From Martinezella miluonensis (GTDB lineage: Bacteria; Pseudomonadota; Alphaproteobacteria; Rhizobiales; Rhizobiaceae), in contig NZ_FMAH01000008.1 in NCBI RefSeq assembly GCF_900094545.1, positions 62,001 through 126,000 on the forward strand: 64,000 nucleotides of DNA. Reading direction: 5' to 3'. Under the pieces are notes generated by a model. That model worked only from the letters and a program-made list of their open reading frames with translations, was not told the origin of the DNA and made no database searches. A program made the position numbers and the translations under genes. Positions 25,355 through 35,469 of the stretch are shown here, piece after piece (the stretch's first letter is position 1; every line of letters starts with the position of its first letter).

Positions 25355-25573
25355 ATGCAAACAGCAGATAACGACAATAAAATCGAAACCGAAGCCGGTG
25401 AAATCATCCGCAAGCCGCTTTCCCCTGCCTCCAAACGCGCCCTTGCCGAAGCCGAGGAGCGCCGCCAGGCGCAGGCCCAGGCCGACCTGCCCCCCGAAAC
25501 CGGCGGCCGCGGCGGCGCAGACCCCGCCCGCTTCGGCGACTGGGAAATCAATGGCAGAGCGATCGATTTTTAA
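25355..25573 (+). CDS. DUF1674 protein, SDHAF4-like succinate dehydrogenase assembly factor
   Basis: The 72-residue protein has a charged N-terminus and the conserved C-terminal signature GRGGADPARFGDWEINGRAI ending DF. That is the DUF1674 pattern shared with the eukaryotic assembly factor SDHAF4 (Sdh8), which protects the flavinated SdhA subunit before complex II assembly. A GGAGG lies 12 bases before the ATG. It stands alone between the divergent htpX gene and the convergent acs gene, away from sdh genes. Family identity is clear; the assembly role in bacteria is inferred from homology. Confidence 0.82.
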   Translation: MQTADNDNKIETEAGEIIRKPLSPASKRALAEAEERRQAQAQADLPPETGGRGGADPARFGDWEINGRAIDF

Positions 25574-25663
25574 GAGGTAACGGCCGAAAAATCTCATGCC
25601 AGACGCATTTTAGATGCGCGATCCAGAGGTGAGCAGTAAGTGCTCGAACTTCCGAAAATACTT

Positions 25664-25698
25664 TAAAAAGGCGCCGCACCCATCGACACGGCGCCTTG
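25664..25698 (-). terminator. Rho-independent terminator after acs
   Basis: AAGGCGCCG and CGGCGCCTT form a 9-bp stem. Read on the minus strand it is followed by TTTTTAAAG, immediately after the acs stop codon. Confidence 0.85.
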
Positions 25699-25703
25699 AA
25701 ACA

Positions 25704-27662
25704 TCAAGCAGCATCCGCCCTGTTCTGGCGGTTGGCGATGAGGTCATCGACGACAGCCGGATCGGCGAGCGTCGAGGTATCACCGAGCGCGCCGAAATCG
25801 TCCTCGGCGATCTTGCGCAGGATGCGCCGCATGATCTTGCCGGAGCGGGTTTTCGGCAGGCCGGGCGTGAACTGGATCTTGTCCGGCGAGGCGATCGGGC
25901 CGATTTCGGCGCGAACGTGTTTCACCAGCTCCTGCCGCAGCGCATCCGAACCTTCCTGGCCGACCATCAGCGTCACATAGCAATAGATGCCCTGGCCCTT
26001 GATCGAATGCGGATAGCCGACGACAGCCGCCTCCGACACATGTTTGTGCGAAACAAGCGCCGATTCGACTTCAGCTGTACCGAGACGGTGGCCCGATACG
26101 TTGAGCACGTCGTCGACGCGGCCGGTGATCCAGTAATAGCCATCCTCATCGCGACGGCAGCCGTCGCCGGTGAAGTACTTGCCCTTGTAGGTGGAAAAGT
26201 AGGTCTGGATAAAGCGCTCGTGGTCGCCATAGACCGTGCGCATCTGGCCCGGCCAGCTGTCGGCGATGACGAGATTGCCGTCGGTGGCGCCTTCCAGCAC
26301 GTTGCCTTCATTGTCCACCAACTGCGGCTGCACGCCAAAGAAGGGCAGGGTCGCTGAGCCAGGCTTCAGATCCGTCGCGCCCGGAAGCGGCGTGATCATG
26401 TGACCGCCGGTTTCCGTCTGCCACCAGGTATCGACGATCGGGCAGCGGCTGTCGCCGACCACCTTGTAATACCATTCCCATGCTTCCGGATTAATCGGTT
26501 CGCCGACCGTACCGAGCAGGCGCAGGCTGGAGCGCGAGGCGCGCTTGACGAAATGATCGCCGGCACCCATCAGCGAGCGGATCGCCGTCGGCGCTGTGTA
26601 GAAGATATTGACCTTGTGCTTGTCGATGACATCCCAGAAGCGGCCCTGATCCGGGTAGTTCGGCACGCCTTCGAACATCAGCGAGGTCGCAGCATTCGCG
26701 AGCGGCCCATAGACGATGTAGGAGTGGCCAGTGACCCAGCCGACATCGGCCGTGCACCAGTAGATATCGCCGGGGTGATAGTCGAACGTATATTCATGCG
26801 TCATCGCCGCATAGACGAGATAGCCGGCCGTGGTATGCAGCACGCCCTTCGGCTTGCCGGTCGAACCGGAAGTGTAGAGGATGAAGAGCGGATCCTCGGC
26901 CTTCATCTTTGCCGGCGGACAATTCGGCTTCGCCTTGGCGGTTTCCTCGTGATACCAGAGGTCGCGGCCGGCTTCCCAGGCGATCTTGCCGCCGGTGCGG
27001 CGCACGACGAGAACATTCTTGACGGCAACCTTCTGCTTGGCGGCGATCTGGATCGCCGTGTCGGTGTTGTCCTTCAGGGGAACGGATTTGCCGCCGCGAA
27101 CGCCTTCGTCGCAGGTGATGACGAAGGTGGATTCGCAATCGACGATGCGGCCTCCCAGCGCTTCGGGCGAAAAGCCACCGAAGACGACGGAATGCACCGC
27201 GCCGATGCGGGCGCAGGCGAGCATGGCATAGGCCGCTTCCGGGATCATCGGCATGTAGATGGTGACGCGATCACCCTTCTTGACGCCGTGCTTCTTCAGG
27301 ACGTTCGCCAGCCGGCAGACCTGGTCGTAGAGCTCGTTGTAGGTGACCTTCTTGTCGATATAAGGATTGTCGCCTTCCCAGATGAAGGCAACCCGATCGC
27401 CATGCTTCTTCAGATGACGGTCGATGCAATTGTAGGAGACGTTCGTCACGCCATCCTCGAACCATTTGATCGAGACCTTGCCGGTAAACGACGTGTTCTT
27501 CACCTTGGTGTAGGGCTTGAACCAGTCGATACGCTTGCCATGCTTGCCCCAGAATTTGTCGGGATCCTCGACGCTCTGCTGATACCATTTCTGGTACTTC
27601 GCCTCATCGATCAAGGCATGTTCCTTGACCGATTTCGTCACGGGATGAATCTTTTCCGACAT
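25704..27662 (-). CDS. acs: Acetyl-CoA synthetase (AMP-forming)
   Basis: The 652-residue enzyme activates acetate to acetyl-CoA through acetyl-AMP. Visible are [18 protein letters not shown] (the AMP-forming P-loop), [57 protein letters not shown], and [16 protein letters not shown], whose Lys in SGK is the usual acetylation switch. The frame continues upstream, but AAGGAGGAGACT directly precedes the ATG at 27662, fixing the start. It is divergent from trcR and ends at its own terminator. Confidence 0.97.
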   Translation of the reverse strand: MSEKIHPVTKSVKEHALIDEAKYQKWYQQSVEDPDKFWGKHGKRIDWFKPYTKVKNTSFTGKVSIKWFEDGVTNVSYNCIDRHLKKHGDRVAFIWEGDNPYIDKKVTYNELYDQVCRLANVLKKHGVKKGDRVTIYMPMIPEAAYAMLACARIGAVHSVVFGGFSPEALGGRIVDCESTFVITCDEGVRGGKSVPLKDNTDTAIQIAAKQKVAVKNVLVVRRTGGKIAWEAGRDLWYHEETAKAKPNCPPAKMKAEDPLFILYTSGSTGKPKGVLHTTAGYLVYAAMTHEYTFDYHPGDIYWCTADVGWVTGHSYIVYGPLANAATSLMFEGVPNYPDQGRFWDVIDKHKVNIFYTAPTAIRSLMGAGDHFVKRASRSSLRLLGTVGEPINPEAWEWYYKVVGDSRCPIVDTWWQTETGGHMITPLPGATDLKPGSATLPFFGVQPQLVDNEGNVLEGATDGNLVIADSWPGQMRTVYGDHERFIQTYFSTYKGKYFTGDGCRRDEDGYYWITGRVDDVLNVSGHRLGTAEVESALVSHKHVSEAAVVGYPHSIKGQGIYCYVTLMVGQEGSDALRQELVKHVRAEIGPIASPDKIQFTPGLPKTRSGKIMRRILRKIAEDDFGALGDTSTLADPAVVDDLIANRQNRADAA

Positions 27663-27780
27663 AGTCTCCTCCTTGAAATCCTTACACCCCGACCTGCGAT
27701 TATCGGTGCGCTTTGCGTGCAATCAATAGCAGGTCAAACTACGACAGCAATTGGACAAAGTGCATTTCATACGCAAAGAA

Positions 27781-27809
27781 TTGCAATTCCGCGACACTAT
27801 CGCTATATA
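27781..27809 (+). promoter_or_regulatory. Candidate sigma-70-type promoter for trcR
   Basis: TTGCAA (27781-27786), a 17-base spacer and TATATA (27804-27809) fit a vegetative promoter. It lies 77 bases before the trcR ATG in the acs-trcR divergent gap. Predicted by eye only. Confidence 0.45.
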
Positions 27810-27886
27810 GAGCCGTATTTCCCGGACATTGTGGTGTTACACCCCGGACCGCGACACCGGCGCGGACTGACAGAAGGACTATATCC

Positions 27887-28594
27887 ATGGCTCAACAATT
27901 GCTCATGCCGAAGGCAACTGCCATCTGGCTTGTCGACAATACAGCCTTGTCATTCGACCAGATCGCGCAGTTCTGCAAGCTGCATCCGCTCGAAGTGAAG
28001 GCCATTGCCGATGGCGAAGCAGCGCAGGGCATCAAGGGCCTCGACCCGATCTCGACCGGCCAGCTGACCCGTGACGAAATCGCCCGTGCCGAAGCCAACC
28101 CAAACCACAAGCTGAAGCTTTCCGAGCCGAAGGTTCGCGTGCCGGAATCCAAGCGCCGCGGCCCGCGCTACACGCCGGTCTCCAAGCGTCAGGACCGTCC
28201 GAACGCCATCCTGTGGCTGGTGCGCAACCATCCGGAACTAAAGGATGCGCAGATTTCCCGTCTCGTCGGCACCACCAAGTCGACCATCGAGCAGATCCGT
28301 GACCGCACGCACTGGAACTCGGCCAACTTGGCGCCGATGGATCCGGTAACGCTCGGCCTCTGCAGCCAGATCGACCTCGACATGGAAGTCGAAAAGGCCG
28401 CCAAGGGCCGTCCGCTGCCGACCGCTGCCGAACTCGGCGCGACGCTGCAACCCGCTCAGGAAACCGAGAAGCTCGGCTTCAGCTATGAGCGTGACGAGCC
28501 GAAGGAAAAGGAAATCGATGCGGACGCCGTTTTCGCCAAGCTCAAGTCGCTGAAGTCGACCACGCGCGACGACGAGGACGACGACCAGTTCTAA
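27887..28594 (+). CDS. trcR: Cell-cycle transcriptional regulator TrcR (DUF1013)
   Basis: The 235-residue protein is the alphaproteobacterial DUF1013 family, named TrcR after work in Caulobacter, where it is reported to associate with RNA polymerase. Family marks are MPKATAIWLVDNTALSFDQI (about 6-25), CKLHPLEVKAIADGEAAQGI, and the second helix-turn-helix-like part NAILWLVRNHPELKDAQISR, followed by GTTKSTIEQIRDRTHWN. The C-terminus is acidic (DDEDDDQF). AGAAGGAC precedes the ATG; the frame is open farther upstream without support. It is conserved and probably important in rhizobia. Confidence 0.88.
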   Translation: MAQQLLMPKATAIWLVDNTALSFDQIAQFCKLHPLEVKAIADGEAAQGIKGLDPISTGQLTRDEIARAEANPNHKLKLSEPKVRVPESKRRGPRYTPVSKRQDRPNAILWLVRNHPELKDAQISRLVGTTKSTIEQIRDRTHWNSANLAPMDPVTLGLCSQIDLDMEVEKAAKGRPLPTAAELGATLQPAQETEKLGFSYERDEPKEKEIDADAVFAKLKSLKSTTRDDEDDDQF

Positions 28595-28620
28595 GATCCG
28601 GTCGATCTTCACGAATTTCA

Positions 28621-28650
28621 AAGCCCTGGTTTCCGACCGGGGCTTTTTGT
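28621..28650 (+). terminator. Terminator between trcR and the convergent YggS gene
   Basis: AAGCCCTGGT pairs with ACCGGGGCTT (one G-T pair) and is followed by TTTTTGTTTT. It directly follows the trcR stop region. Confidence 0.85.
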
Positions 28651-28661
28651 TTTGACCTCGC

Positions 28662-29321
28662 CTATCTGGCTCCGAAGATCGCCGAGCCGACGCGAACGTT
28701 TGTCGCGCCGAAGGCGACGGCGATTTCATAGTCGCTCGACATGCCCATGGAGAGCTTCTCGACACCCGCTTGCTGAGCAAGCTTGGCGAGCAGGGCAAAA
28801 TGCGGCCCCGGATTTTCCTCCGCCGGCGGAATGCACATCAGACCCTCGATCGAAAGCCCGAGCTCGTTGCGGCACAAATCGACGAAAGCGACCGTATCGT
28901 CAGGGGTAATGCCGGCCTTTTGCGACTCCAGACCGGTATTGACCTGCACATAGAGCCTGACGGCCTTGTCCTGCCGCTTCATTTCATCGGCGAGGGCGCG
29001 CGCGATCTTCTCCCGGTCAACAGTCTCGATGACGTCGAACAGCGCCACAGCATCGGCCGCCTTGTTCGACTGCAGCGGCCCGATCAGATGCAGCTCGATC
29101 CCGGGCGTTTCAGCCTTCAACTCCGGCCACTTGCCCTGGCTCTCCTGCACACGGTTTTCGCCGAACACGCGCTGACCGGCCGAAATCGCCGGCCGGATCT
29201 GATTGGCATCGAAGGTCTTGGACACGGCAACAAGCTGCACGGAACCGGCTTTTCGGCCGGCCTGGCGTTCAGCCCCTGCGATATGAGAACGGACTTCGTT
29301 CAGGCGCTCTTGAAGTTCCAT
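28662..29321 (-). CDS. YggS/PROSC-family PLP-binding protein
   Basis: The 219-residue protein is a single-domain TIM barrel that binds pyridoxal phosphate and helps B6 and amino-acid homeostasis (YggS, human PLPBP). The PLP Lys is K35 in VAVSKTFDANQIRPA. HLIGPLQSNKAADAV, VQVNTGLESQKAGI, MCIPPAEENP and LSMGMSSDYEIAVAFGATNV with GSAIFGAR at the end are family marks. The frame extends 40 codons upstream with no fold; MELQERLNEV has GAGGCGAAAAG before it. It is divergent from leuS. Confidence 0.92.
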   Translation of the reverse strand: MELQERLNEVRSHIAGAERQAGRKAGSVQLVAVSKTFDANQIRPAISAGQRVFGENRVQESQGKWPELKAETPGIELHLIGPLQSNKAADAVALFDVIETVDREKIARALADEMKRQDKAVRLYVQVNTGLESQKAGITPDDTVAFVDLCRNELGLSIEGLMCIPPAEENPGPHFALLAKLAQQAGVEKLSMGMSSDYEIAVAFGATNVRVGSAIFGAR

Positions 29322-29520
29322 CTTTTCGCCTCGATATTTCGCTTGCTTCTCAAACTTTGCAGTAATGAGGCTCGCAGGCTTTGCCAAGGGCGAATGCGCC
29401 CGAATCCGGCTTTGCTTTGCAAGATAAGGCACTTGCTGCACCCGCTAAACTTGACGCTTGGGTGGTTTCGTGGTGAAGGTCACGCCTGACTCCCCATGAT
29501 TTTCTGGAATACAAGATCAG

Positions 29521-32151
29521 ATGACTATCGAACGTTATAATCCGCGCGACGCCGAGCCCCGCTGGCAGCAGAAATGGAACGAAGACAAGGTCTTCGTTAC
29601 CGACAACGCCGATCCGCGTGAGAAATACTACGTTCTAGAGATGTTTCCCTATCCTTCGGGCCGCATCCATATGGGCCATGTGCGCAACTACGCCATGGGC
29701 GATGTCGTTGCCCGCTATAAACGCGCCCGCGGCTATAATGTGCTGCATCCGATGGGCTGGGACGCCTTCGGCATGCCGGCGGAAAACGCCGCCCGCGACA
29801 ATAAGGTGCATCCGAAAGAGTGGACCTACCAGAACATCGCTTCGATGCGGACGCAGCTGAAGGCCATGGGCCTGTCGCTCGACTGGAGCCGCGAATTCGC
29901 GACCTGCGACGTCGATTATTATCATCGCCAGCAGATGCTTTTCATCGACATGATGGAGAAGGGCCTGGTCTACCGCAAGAAGTCCAAGGTCAACTGGGAC
30001 CCAGTCGACAACACCGTTCTCGCCAACGAGCAGGTCATCGACGGGCGCGGCTGGCGTTCCGGCGCTCTCGTCGAGCAGCGCGAACTGACGCAGTGGTTCT
30101 TCAAGATCACCGAGTTCAGCCAGGAGCTGCTTGACGCCCTGGATACGCTGGACCATTGGCCGGAAAAAGTGCGGCTGATGCAGAAGAACTGGATCGGCCG
30201 CTCCGAGGGTCTGACCGTTCGCTGGGAAATCGTGCCAGAAACCGCCCCCAATGGCGATCGCGAGATCACAGTCTATACGACCCGTCCCGACACGCTGTTC
30301 GGCGCATCCTTCCTGGCGATCTCGGCCGACCATCCGCTTGCCAAGGAAGCTGCAGCCAAGGATCCAGCGATCGAAGCCTTCTGCGAGGAATGCCGCCGCG
30401 CCGGCACTTCGGTGGCTGCCCTGGAGACCGCCGAGAAGAAGGGCATGGACACCGGCATTCGCGTCCGCCATCCCTTCGACACGTCCTGGGAGCTGCCTGT
30501 TTACATCGCCAATTTCGTGTTGATGGACTATGGCACAGGCGCCATCTTCGGCTGCCCGTCCGGCGACCAGCGCGACCTGGATTTCGCCCGCAAATATGAC
30601 CTGCCGGTCGTACCCGTCGTCATGCCGAAGGACGGCGATGCCACAAGCTTCAACATCGGCGACGTCGCCTATGACGGTGACGGCATCATGATCAACTCCC
30701 GTTTCCTCAACGGCATGAGCATCGAGGAAGCCTTCGAGACTGTGGCCACGAAGCTGTCGGACACGAGCATCGGCAATGCACCGCAGGCCGAGCGCAAGGT
30801 GAATTTCCGCCTGCGTGACTGGGGCATTTCCCGTCAGCGCTATTGGGGCTGCCCGATCCCGGTCATCCATTGCGACGATTGCGGCGTGCTGCCAGTTCCG
30901 AAAAAGGACTTGCCCGTCCGGCTGCCCGACGACGTCACCTTCGACCACCCCGGCAATCCGCTTGATCGGCACGCCACCTGGCGTCATGTCGCCTGCCCGC
31001 AATGCGGCAAGGATGCCCGCCGTGAAACCGATACGATGGATACCTTCGTCGATTCGAGCTGGTATTTCGCCCGCTTCACAGCGCCTTGGGAAAACCAGCC
31101 AACAGATCAGGCCGCGGCCAACCACTGGCTGCCCGTCGACCAGTATATCGGCGGCATCGAGCACGCGATCCTGCATCTGCTCTATTCACGCTTCTTCACC
31201 CGCGCCATGCGGGAAACCGGCCATCTCGATGTGAAGGAGCCCTTCAAGGGCCTGTTCACCCAGGGCATGGTGGTGCATGAAACCTATAGCCGCAGCAATG
31301 GCCTGACACGCGAATGGGTGTCTCCGGCCGATATCCGCATCGAGGAAGTGGATGGCCAGCGCCGTGCCATGCTGCTGTCGAATGGCGAGGACATCACCAT
31401 CGGCTCGATCGAGAAGATGTCGAAGTCGAAGAAGAATGTCGTCGATCCCGACGATATCATCGCGTCTTATGGCGCCGATACGGCGCGCTTCTTCGTGCTT
31501 TCCGATTCGCCGCCAGATCGCGACGTCATCTGGTCCGAAGCCGGTGTCGAAGGCGCGCATCGCTTCACGCAGCGCATGTGGCGCCTCGTCTCCGAGGCAG
31601 CCGACGCTCTGAAATCGGTTGAATCGACTCCGGCTAAGGAAGGTGAAGCACTGGCGATTTCGCAGATCGCACATCGCACGCTGAAGGCGGTTCAGGGTGA
31701 CTACGACAAGCTCGCCTTCAACAAGGCCGTGGCGCGCATCTACGAATTCGTCAATGCGCTGGCGGCGCCGCTGAGCAAGGTGGCGGCAGGTCGGGCTGAT
31801 GCCACCTACCGCTCCGCTGTCCGCGAAGCCGTCGAGATCCTGATTGCGCTAGTTGCTCCGATCACGCCGCATCTGGCCGAGGAATGTTCGGCGGTGCTCG
31901 GCAATAGCAATATGATCGCCACCAGCTCGTGGCCGGTCTATAACGAGGCCCTCGTCATAGAAAATGAGATCGTCTATCCCGTTCAGATCAACGGCAAGAA
32001 GCGAGCTGAATTGACAATCGCGCGCGATGCAGATCAGAATGCAGTGCAACAGGCTGTGCTCACCCTGGATGCTGTCAAAAGCGCATTGAATGATCAGGCG
32101 CCAAAGAAGATCATCGTCGTTCCACAGAGGATCGTGAACATTGTCGTCTGA
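29521..32151 (+). CDS. leuS: Leucyl-tRNA synthetase
   Basis: The 876-residue class I synthetase charges tRNA-Leu. The HIGH-type motif is [15 protein letters not shown] (about 42-56) and the KMSKS loop is [15 protein letters not shown] (about 634-648). The editing (CP1) insert lies between them, with [12 protein letters not shown] near 258 typical of the editing pocket, and the C-terminal anticodon-binding region ends [18 protein letters not shown]. Full length. It heads a tight leuS-lptE-holA operon, its stop overlapping the lptE start by 11 bases. Confidence 0.98.
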   Translation: MTIERYNPRDAEPRWQQKWNEDKVFVTDNADPREKYYVLEMFPYPSGRIHMGHVRNYAMGDVVARYKRARGYNVLHPMGWDAFGMPAENAARDNKVHPKEWTYQNIASMRTQLKAMGLSLDWSREFATCDVDYYHRQQMLFIDMMEKGLVYRKKSKVNWDPVDNTVLANEQVIDGRGWRSGALVEQRELTQWFFKITEFSQELLDALDTLDHWPEKVRLMQKNWIGRSEGLTVRWEIVPETAPNGDREITVYTTRPDTLFGASFLAISADHPLAKEAAAKDPAIEAFCEECRRAGTSVAALETAEKKGMDTGIRVRHPFDTSWELPVYIANFVLMDYGTGAIFGCPSGDQRDLDFARKYDLPVVPVVMPKDGDATSFNIGDVAYDGDGIMINSRFLNGMSIEEAFETVATKLSDTSIGNAPQAERKVNFRLRDWGISRQRYWGCPIPVIHCDDCGVLPVPKKDLPVRLPDDVTFDHPGNPLDRHATWRHVACPQCGKDARRETDTMDTFVDSSWYFARFTAPWENQPTDQAAANHWLPVDQYIGGIEHAILHLLYSRFFTRAMRETGHLDVKEPFKGLFTQGMVVHETYSRSNGLTREWVSPADIRIEEVDGQRRAMLLSNGEDITIGSIEKMSKSKKNVVDPDDIIASYGADTARFFVLSDSPPDRDVIWSEAGVEGAHRFTQRMWRLVSEAADALKSVESTPAKEGEALAISQIAHRTLKAVQGDYDKLAFNKAVARIYEFVNALAAPLSKVAAGRADATYRSAVREAVEILIALVAPITPHLAEECSAVLGNSNMIATSSWPVYNEALVIENEIVYPVQINGKKRAELTIARDADQNAVQQAVLTLDAVKSALNDQAPKKIIVVPQRIVNIVV

Positions 32152-32662
32152 TAGTCTTTTCAAGTTCGCCCGGATAGCCGGCGTCGCGTCTCTGGCGGCT
32201 GTTGCCGGTTTTCTGTCTTCCTGCCAGGTCAAGCCGCTCTATGCCATCAGCACTGGCGTGACACAGAAGCTGTCGGAGGTCTCCTTCTCCGATACCGGCT
32301 CGCGTGTCGGACAGGAAGTTCGCAACCAGCTGATCTTTATTGCCGGGCGCGGTGCCGGCGAGACGAAGACACCGAGGTACACTGTTGATCTGAGCGTCTC
32401 CTCCGGTACTGGCGGCGTTCTTTACCTACCCTCTTCCGATACATCCGGAGCTGGCCGCACGACCGTCACGGTAGCCTTCACGCTCAAGGAGGCGGGCACC
32501 GGTAAGGTGCTGAAATCTGGCAGCCGTTCTGTGACCTCGCTCGTCGATTTCCCAACACAGGAATTCGGCAAGTATCGCGCAATCCTCAACTCAGAAGATC
32601 GTGCTGCCCGCGAAGTTGCCCAGATGGTGGCTGCCGACATCGCTGCTGCACTCAGCCGCTGA
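32141..32662 (+). CDS. lptE: LPS assembly lipoprotein LptE
   Basis: The 173-residue outer-membrane lipoprotein plugs the LptD barrel that inserts lipopolysaccharide. The signal peptide [14 protein letters not shown] ends in a lipobox with lipidated Cys at 28, followed by [11 protein letters not shown], the usual 'C-x-x-x-PLY' start of alphaproteobacterial LptE. The rest is a small alpha/beta fold. The start is TTG at 32141, inside the end of leuS in another frame, and no better start is present. Position between leuS and holA is the classical LptE context. Confidence 0.85.
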   Translation: MSSDSLFKFARIAGVASLAAVAGFLSSCQVKPLYAISTGVTQKLSEVSFSDTGSRVGQEVRNQLIFIAGRGAGETKTPRYTVDLSVSSGTGGVLYLPSSDTSGAGRTTVTVAFTLKEAGTGKVLKSGSRSVTSLVDFPTQEFGKYRAILNSEDRAAREVAQMVAADIAAALSR

Positions 32663-32675
32663 ATAAGAGCCCGGC

Positions 32676-33713
32676 ATGGCGGAAATCAAGTCTCACGAAT
32701 TTGACGGATTCCTCCAAAATGCCGCGCGCAACTACCGGCTTTTCGTTATATACGGCCCGGATCGAGGCCTTGTTTCGGAGCGTGCCGCTCAGATCGCCGC
32801 CAAGACCGGCGTCGATCTGAGCGACGCTTTTTCTCTGATAAAACTCGATGTTGGTGATCTGCAGAACGATGCGGGTCGCCTTCTTGACGAGGTCAACGCC
32901 ATCGGGCTCTTCGGTGGCGAGAAACTCGTCTGGATTCGTGGCGCCGCCAACGAAAAGGCTCTGGTCGATTCTCTTCAGATCATCTCCGAAACACCCCCGG
33001 ATGCGAGCTTTGTCATCATCGAGGCCGGCGATCTCAAGAAGGGATCGGGCCTACGCAAGGTCGCCGAACCGGCCCGCACGATCGCAACCATTCCCTGTTA
33101 TGCCGACGATATCAGAGCTCTTAACGGCCTGATCGACATTGAACTAACAAATGAAGGCCTGCGCATCACGCCGGCAGCCCGCCAGTCTCTCCTGGAGCTT
33201 CTCGGAGGAGATCGTATTGCGTCACGCAACGAAGTACGCAAGCTTGCGCTTTATTGCCGGGGGCAGAGCACCATTGAGGAAGAACATGTCCTCGACATTA
33301 TTGGCGACGCCAGCGCCATTTCCGCCGATGATGCCGTCGACGCTATCCTAAAAGGCGACTCTGAAGGGTTCCTGCGTGCCATGCAGAAGATCGCTTCTTC
33401 GAAAACGCCGATGTTTCTCGTGCTGCAGGGATGCCTGAAGCAATTTCAACTGCTTGACACGATGCGGGCCGAAATGGATGAGAAGCGATTGGCACCAGCC
33501 CAGGTGATGCAGACGCTCGGGCGCCACCTGCATTTTCGTCGCAAGCCAATCATTGAACAAGCGCTCAAAAGCTGGTCGGCGCCTGCCATCTCTCGCGAAA
33601 TGAACAGGCTGCAATCCGCCATTCTTCAGACGCGGCAGCGTGCCAGTCTCGAAGAGACCATCGCCACGCAAACTCTTCTGGCAACAACGCTGCAATCAGC
33701 CCGCAAGAGCTGA
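32676..33713 (+). CDS. holA: DNA polymerase III subunit delta
   Basis: The 345-residue protein is the clamp-loader delta subunit that opens the beta sliding clamp. The start KSHEFDGFLQNAARNYRLFV, then IYGPDRGLVSERA (about 24-36), and the C-terminal helical domain (RRKPIIEQALKSWSAPAISREM) fit the HolA family; it lacks a functional P-loop, as delta does. It follows lptE by 13 bases as the last gene of the operon and is convergent with parB, their stop codons being only 22 bases apart. Confidence 0.92.
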   Translation: MAEIKSHEFDGFLQNAARNYRLFVIYGPDRGLVSERAAQIAAKTGVDLSDAFSLIKLDVGDLQNDAGRLLDEVNAIGLFGGEKLVWIRGAANEKALVDSLQIISETPPDASFVIIEAGDLKKGSGLRKVAEPARTIATIPCYADDIRALNGLIDIELTNEGLRITPAARQSLLELLGGDRIASRNEVRKLALYCRGQSTIEEEHVLDIIGDASAISADDAVDAILKGDSEGFLRAMQKIASSKTPMFLVLQGCLKQFQLLDTMRAEMDEKRLAPAQVMQTLGRHLHFRRKPIIEQALKSWSAPAISREMNRLQSAILQTRQRASLEETIATQTLLATTLQSARKS

Positions 33714-33735
33714 TTTTTACGCGTAATGACTGAGC

Positions 33736-34623
33736 TCAACGCCGCTCCAGCAGGCGGCAGATTTCTTCAAGCTGTTCCAGCGTCTTATAGGATATCCTAA
33801 CCTGGCCGCCATTGCCTCGGTGGTTGATCGACACATCCAGCCCGAGCGTATCCGAAAGCGTGCGTTCGAGCGCCAGCGTATCGGAATCCTTCTCATCCCT
33901 ATGCGCGCCGGCCGGGCGAGGGTCGTTTTGCGCCTTGATGTCATTCTGCGCCAATCGCTCGGCATCACGAACGGACATGCCCTTGGAGACGATCGTACGG
34001 GCCAAACCGGCCGGGTCTGATGTCGAGACTAGCGCGCGTGCGTGGCCAGCGGACAAGCTGCCGGCGGCAAGCATGTCGCGCACAGGATCAGGCAACTTCA
34101 GCAGACGAAGAGAGTTGGCAACATGGCTACGGCTCTTGCCGATGATCTCGCCGAGATCGTTCTGCGTATAGCCGTGCTCGGCGATCAACTGCTCGTATCC
34201 AAGCGCCTCTTCCAGTGGATTGAGGTCGGCACGCTGAACATTCTCGACGATGGCAATTTCCAGCGCGGTCTTGTCATCGACATCCCGAACGATAACGGGG
34301 ATCTCGATCAGTCCTGCCAGTTGCGCGGCACGCCAGCGTCTTTCACCGGCAATGATCTCATAACGATCTACCGAGACCGTGCGAGCGACGACCGGTTGTA
34401 CGATACCATGCTGCCGTATCGAACTGGCGAGGTCATGCAGCTCGGTTTCGTCGAAATAACGGCGGGGATTGCGCGGATTGCGCGAGATGAATTCGATCGG
34501 CACCAGGCGGTCCGGATTGACGGTCGGCCTTCCTGCTTCCACGGGCGTCGGCTGATCCATCTCACCGATGAGAGCCGCTAATCCACGCCCAAGACGCCGT
34601 TTCGAAAGATCATCATTCATCAC
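33736..34623 (-). CDS. parB: Chromosome partitioning protein ParB
   Basis: The 295-residue CTPase and DNA-binding protein loads at parS and spreads to organise origin segregation. The N-terminal LGRGLAALIGEM is the ParA-contact segment. IRQHGIVQPVVAR and GERRWRAAQLAG (about 94-105) form the CTP-binding boxes. TQNDLGEIIGKSRSHVANSL (about 153-172) is the parS-reading helix-turn-helix, and the C-terminal dimer domain ends LEQLEEICRLLERR. It lies just downstream of parA (28 bases apart), and five parS-like sites lie in this window. Confidence 0.96.
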   Translation of the reverse strand: MMNDDLSKRRLGRGLAALIGEMDQPTPVEAGRPTVNPDRLVPIEFISRNPRNPRRYFDETELHDLASSIRQHGIVQPVVARTVSVDRYEIIAGERRWRAAQLAGLIEIPVIVRDVDDKTALEIAIVENVQRADLNPLEEALGYEQLIAEHGYTQNDLGEIIGKSRSHVANSLRLLKLPDPVRDMLAAGSLSAGHARALVSTSDPAGLARTIVSKGMSVRDAERLAQNDIKAQNDPRPAGAHRDEKDSDTLALERTLSDTLGLDVSINHRGNGGQVRISYKTLEQLEEICRLLERR

Positions 34624-34650
34624 CGATACTCACTCTGGAACAAAACTATG

Positions 34651-35448
34651 TCAGGCTGCAGCCTTGCGCTGCCGCTCCCGCTGAATCACTTCCGAGGCCA
34701 ATTGCAGATAGGCCTGGCTGCCCGCACATTTCAGATCATAGAGAATCGCAGGCTTGCCGTAAGACGGCGCCTCGGACACGCGTACGTTGCGTGGAATCAA
34801 CGTATGGTAGACCTTTTCACCAAGATGGGTGCGAACATCGCTCACTACCTGTTGCGCAAGATTGTTTCGGGAATCAAACATCGTTAGAACGATGCCCTGA
34901 ATGTCGAGCGAAGGATTGACCGTGCGTCGAACCTGATCGACCGTCTCGAGCAACTGGCTAAGACCTTCCAAAGCAAAGAACTCGCACTGCAACGGCACCA
35001 GCACCGAGTGTGCGGCTGCCATGGCATTCATGGTAAGCAAATTGAAAGAGGGTGGGCAATCGACCAGAATGTAGGAGAAGGAGAGAGCGTCCGGGCTATT
35101 GAGCGCACGCCGCAGTCGAAACACCCGGTCAGGCTGCTGCGCAATTTCCATCTCGACGCCGAGCAAGTCCATGGTCGACGGCACGATGAAGAGATTCGGA
35201 ACAGCGGTTTCGAGCACCGTTTCCAGAATCGTATGCGTTCCGGCCAGGAGGTCATAAGACGACTGTTTCCGATCGCGCCGCTCAATACCCAGGCCGGTAC
35301 TTGCGTTACCCTGCGGGTCAAGATCGACGATCAATACGCGCTCGCCTATGGCGGCAAGCGCCGTAGCCAAATTGATCGCGGTCGTTGTCTTGCCAACGCC
35401 GCCCTTCTGATTTGCGATGGTAATAATCCGGTTTCGCTCGCCGATCAT
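34651..35448 (-). CDS. parA: Chromosome partitioning ATPase ParA
   Basis: The 265-residue P-loop ATPase moves ParB-parS complexes. The deviant Walker A motif is KGGVGKTT (about 14-21), DLDPQGNASTGLGI (about 42-55) is the second conserved box, and DCPPSFNLLTMNAMAAAHS (about 126-144) follows. The frame starts upstream at a TTG, but MIGERNRIITIANQKGG is the usual rhizobial start. It lies 21 bases downstream of rsmG and forms the rsmG-parA-parB operon common in alphaproteobacteria. Confidence 0.96.
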   Translation of the reverse strand: MIGERNRIITIANQKGGVGKTTTAINLATALAAIGERVLIVDLDPQGNASTGLGIERRDRKQSSYDLLAGTHTILETVLETAVPNLFIVPSTMDLLGVEMEIAQQPDRVFRLRRALNSPDALSFSYILVDCPPSFNLLTMNAMAAAHSVLVPLQCEFFALEGLSQLLETVDQVRRTVNPSLDIQGIVLTMFDSRNNLAQQVVSDVRTHLGEKVYHTLIPRNVRVSEAPSYGKPAILYDLKCAGSQAYLQLASEVIQRERQRKAAA

Positions 35449-35469
35449 CTGCCGCACATCCAATTTCGG

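Noticed and set aside
26400..27998. 532-codon open frame antisense to acs
   Set aside because: Shadow of the GC-rich codon pattern of acs; no recognisable fold.
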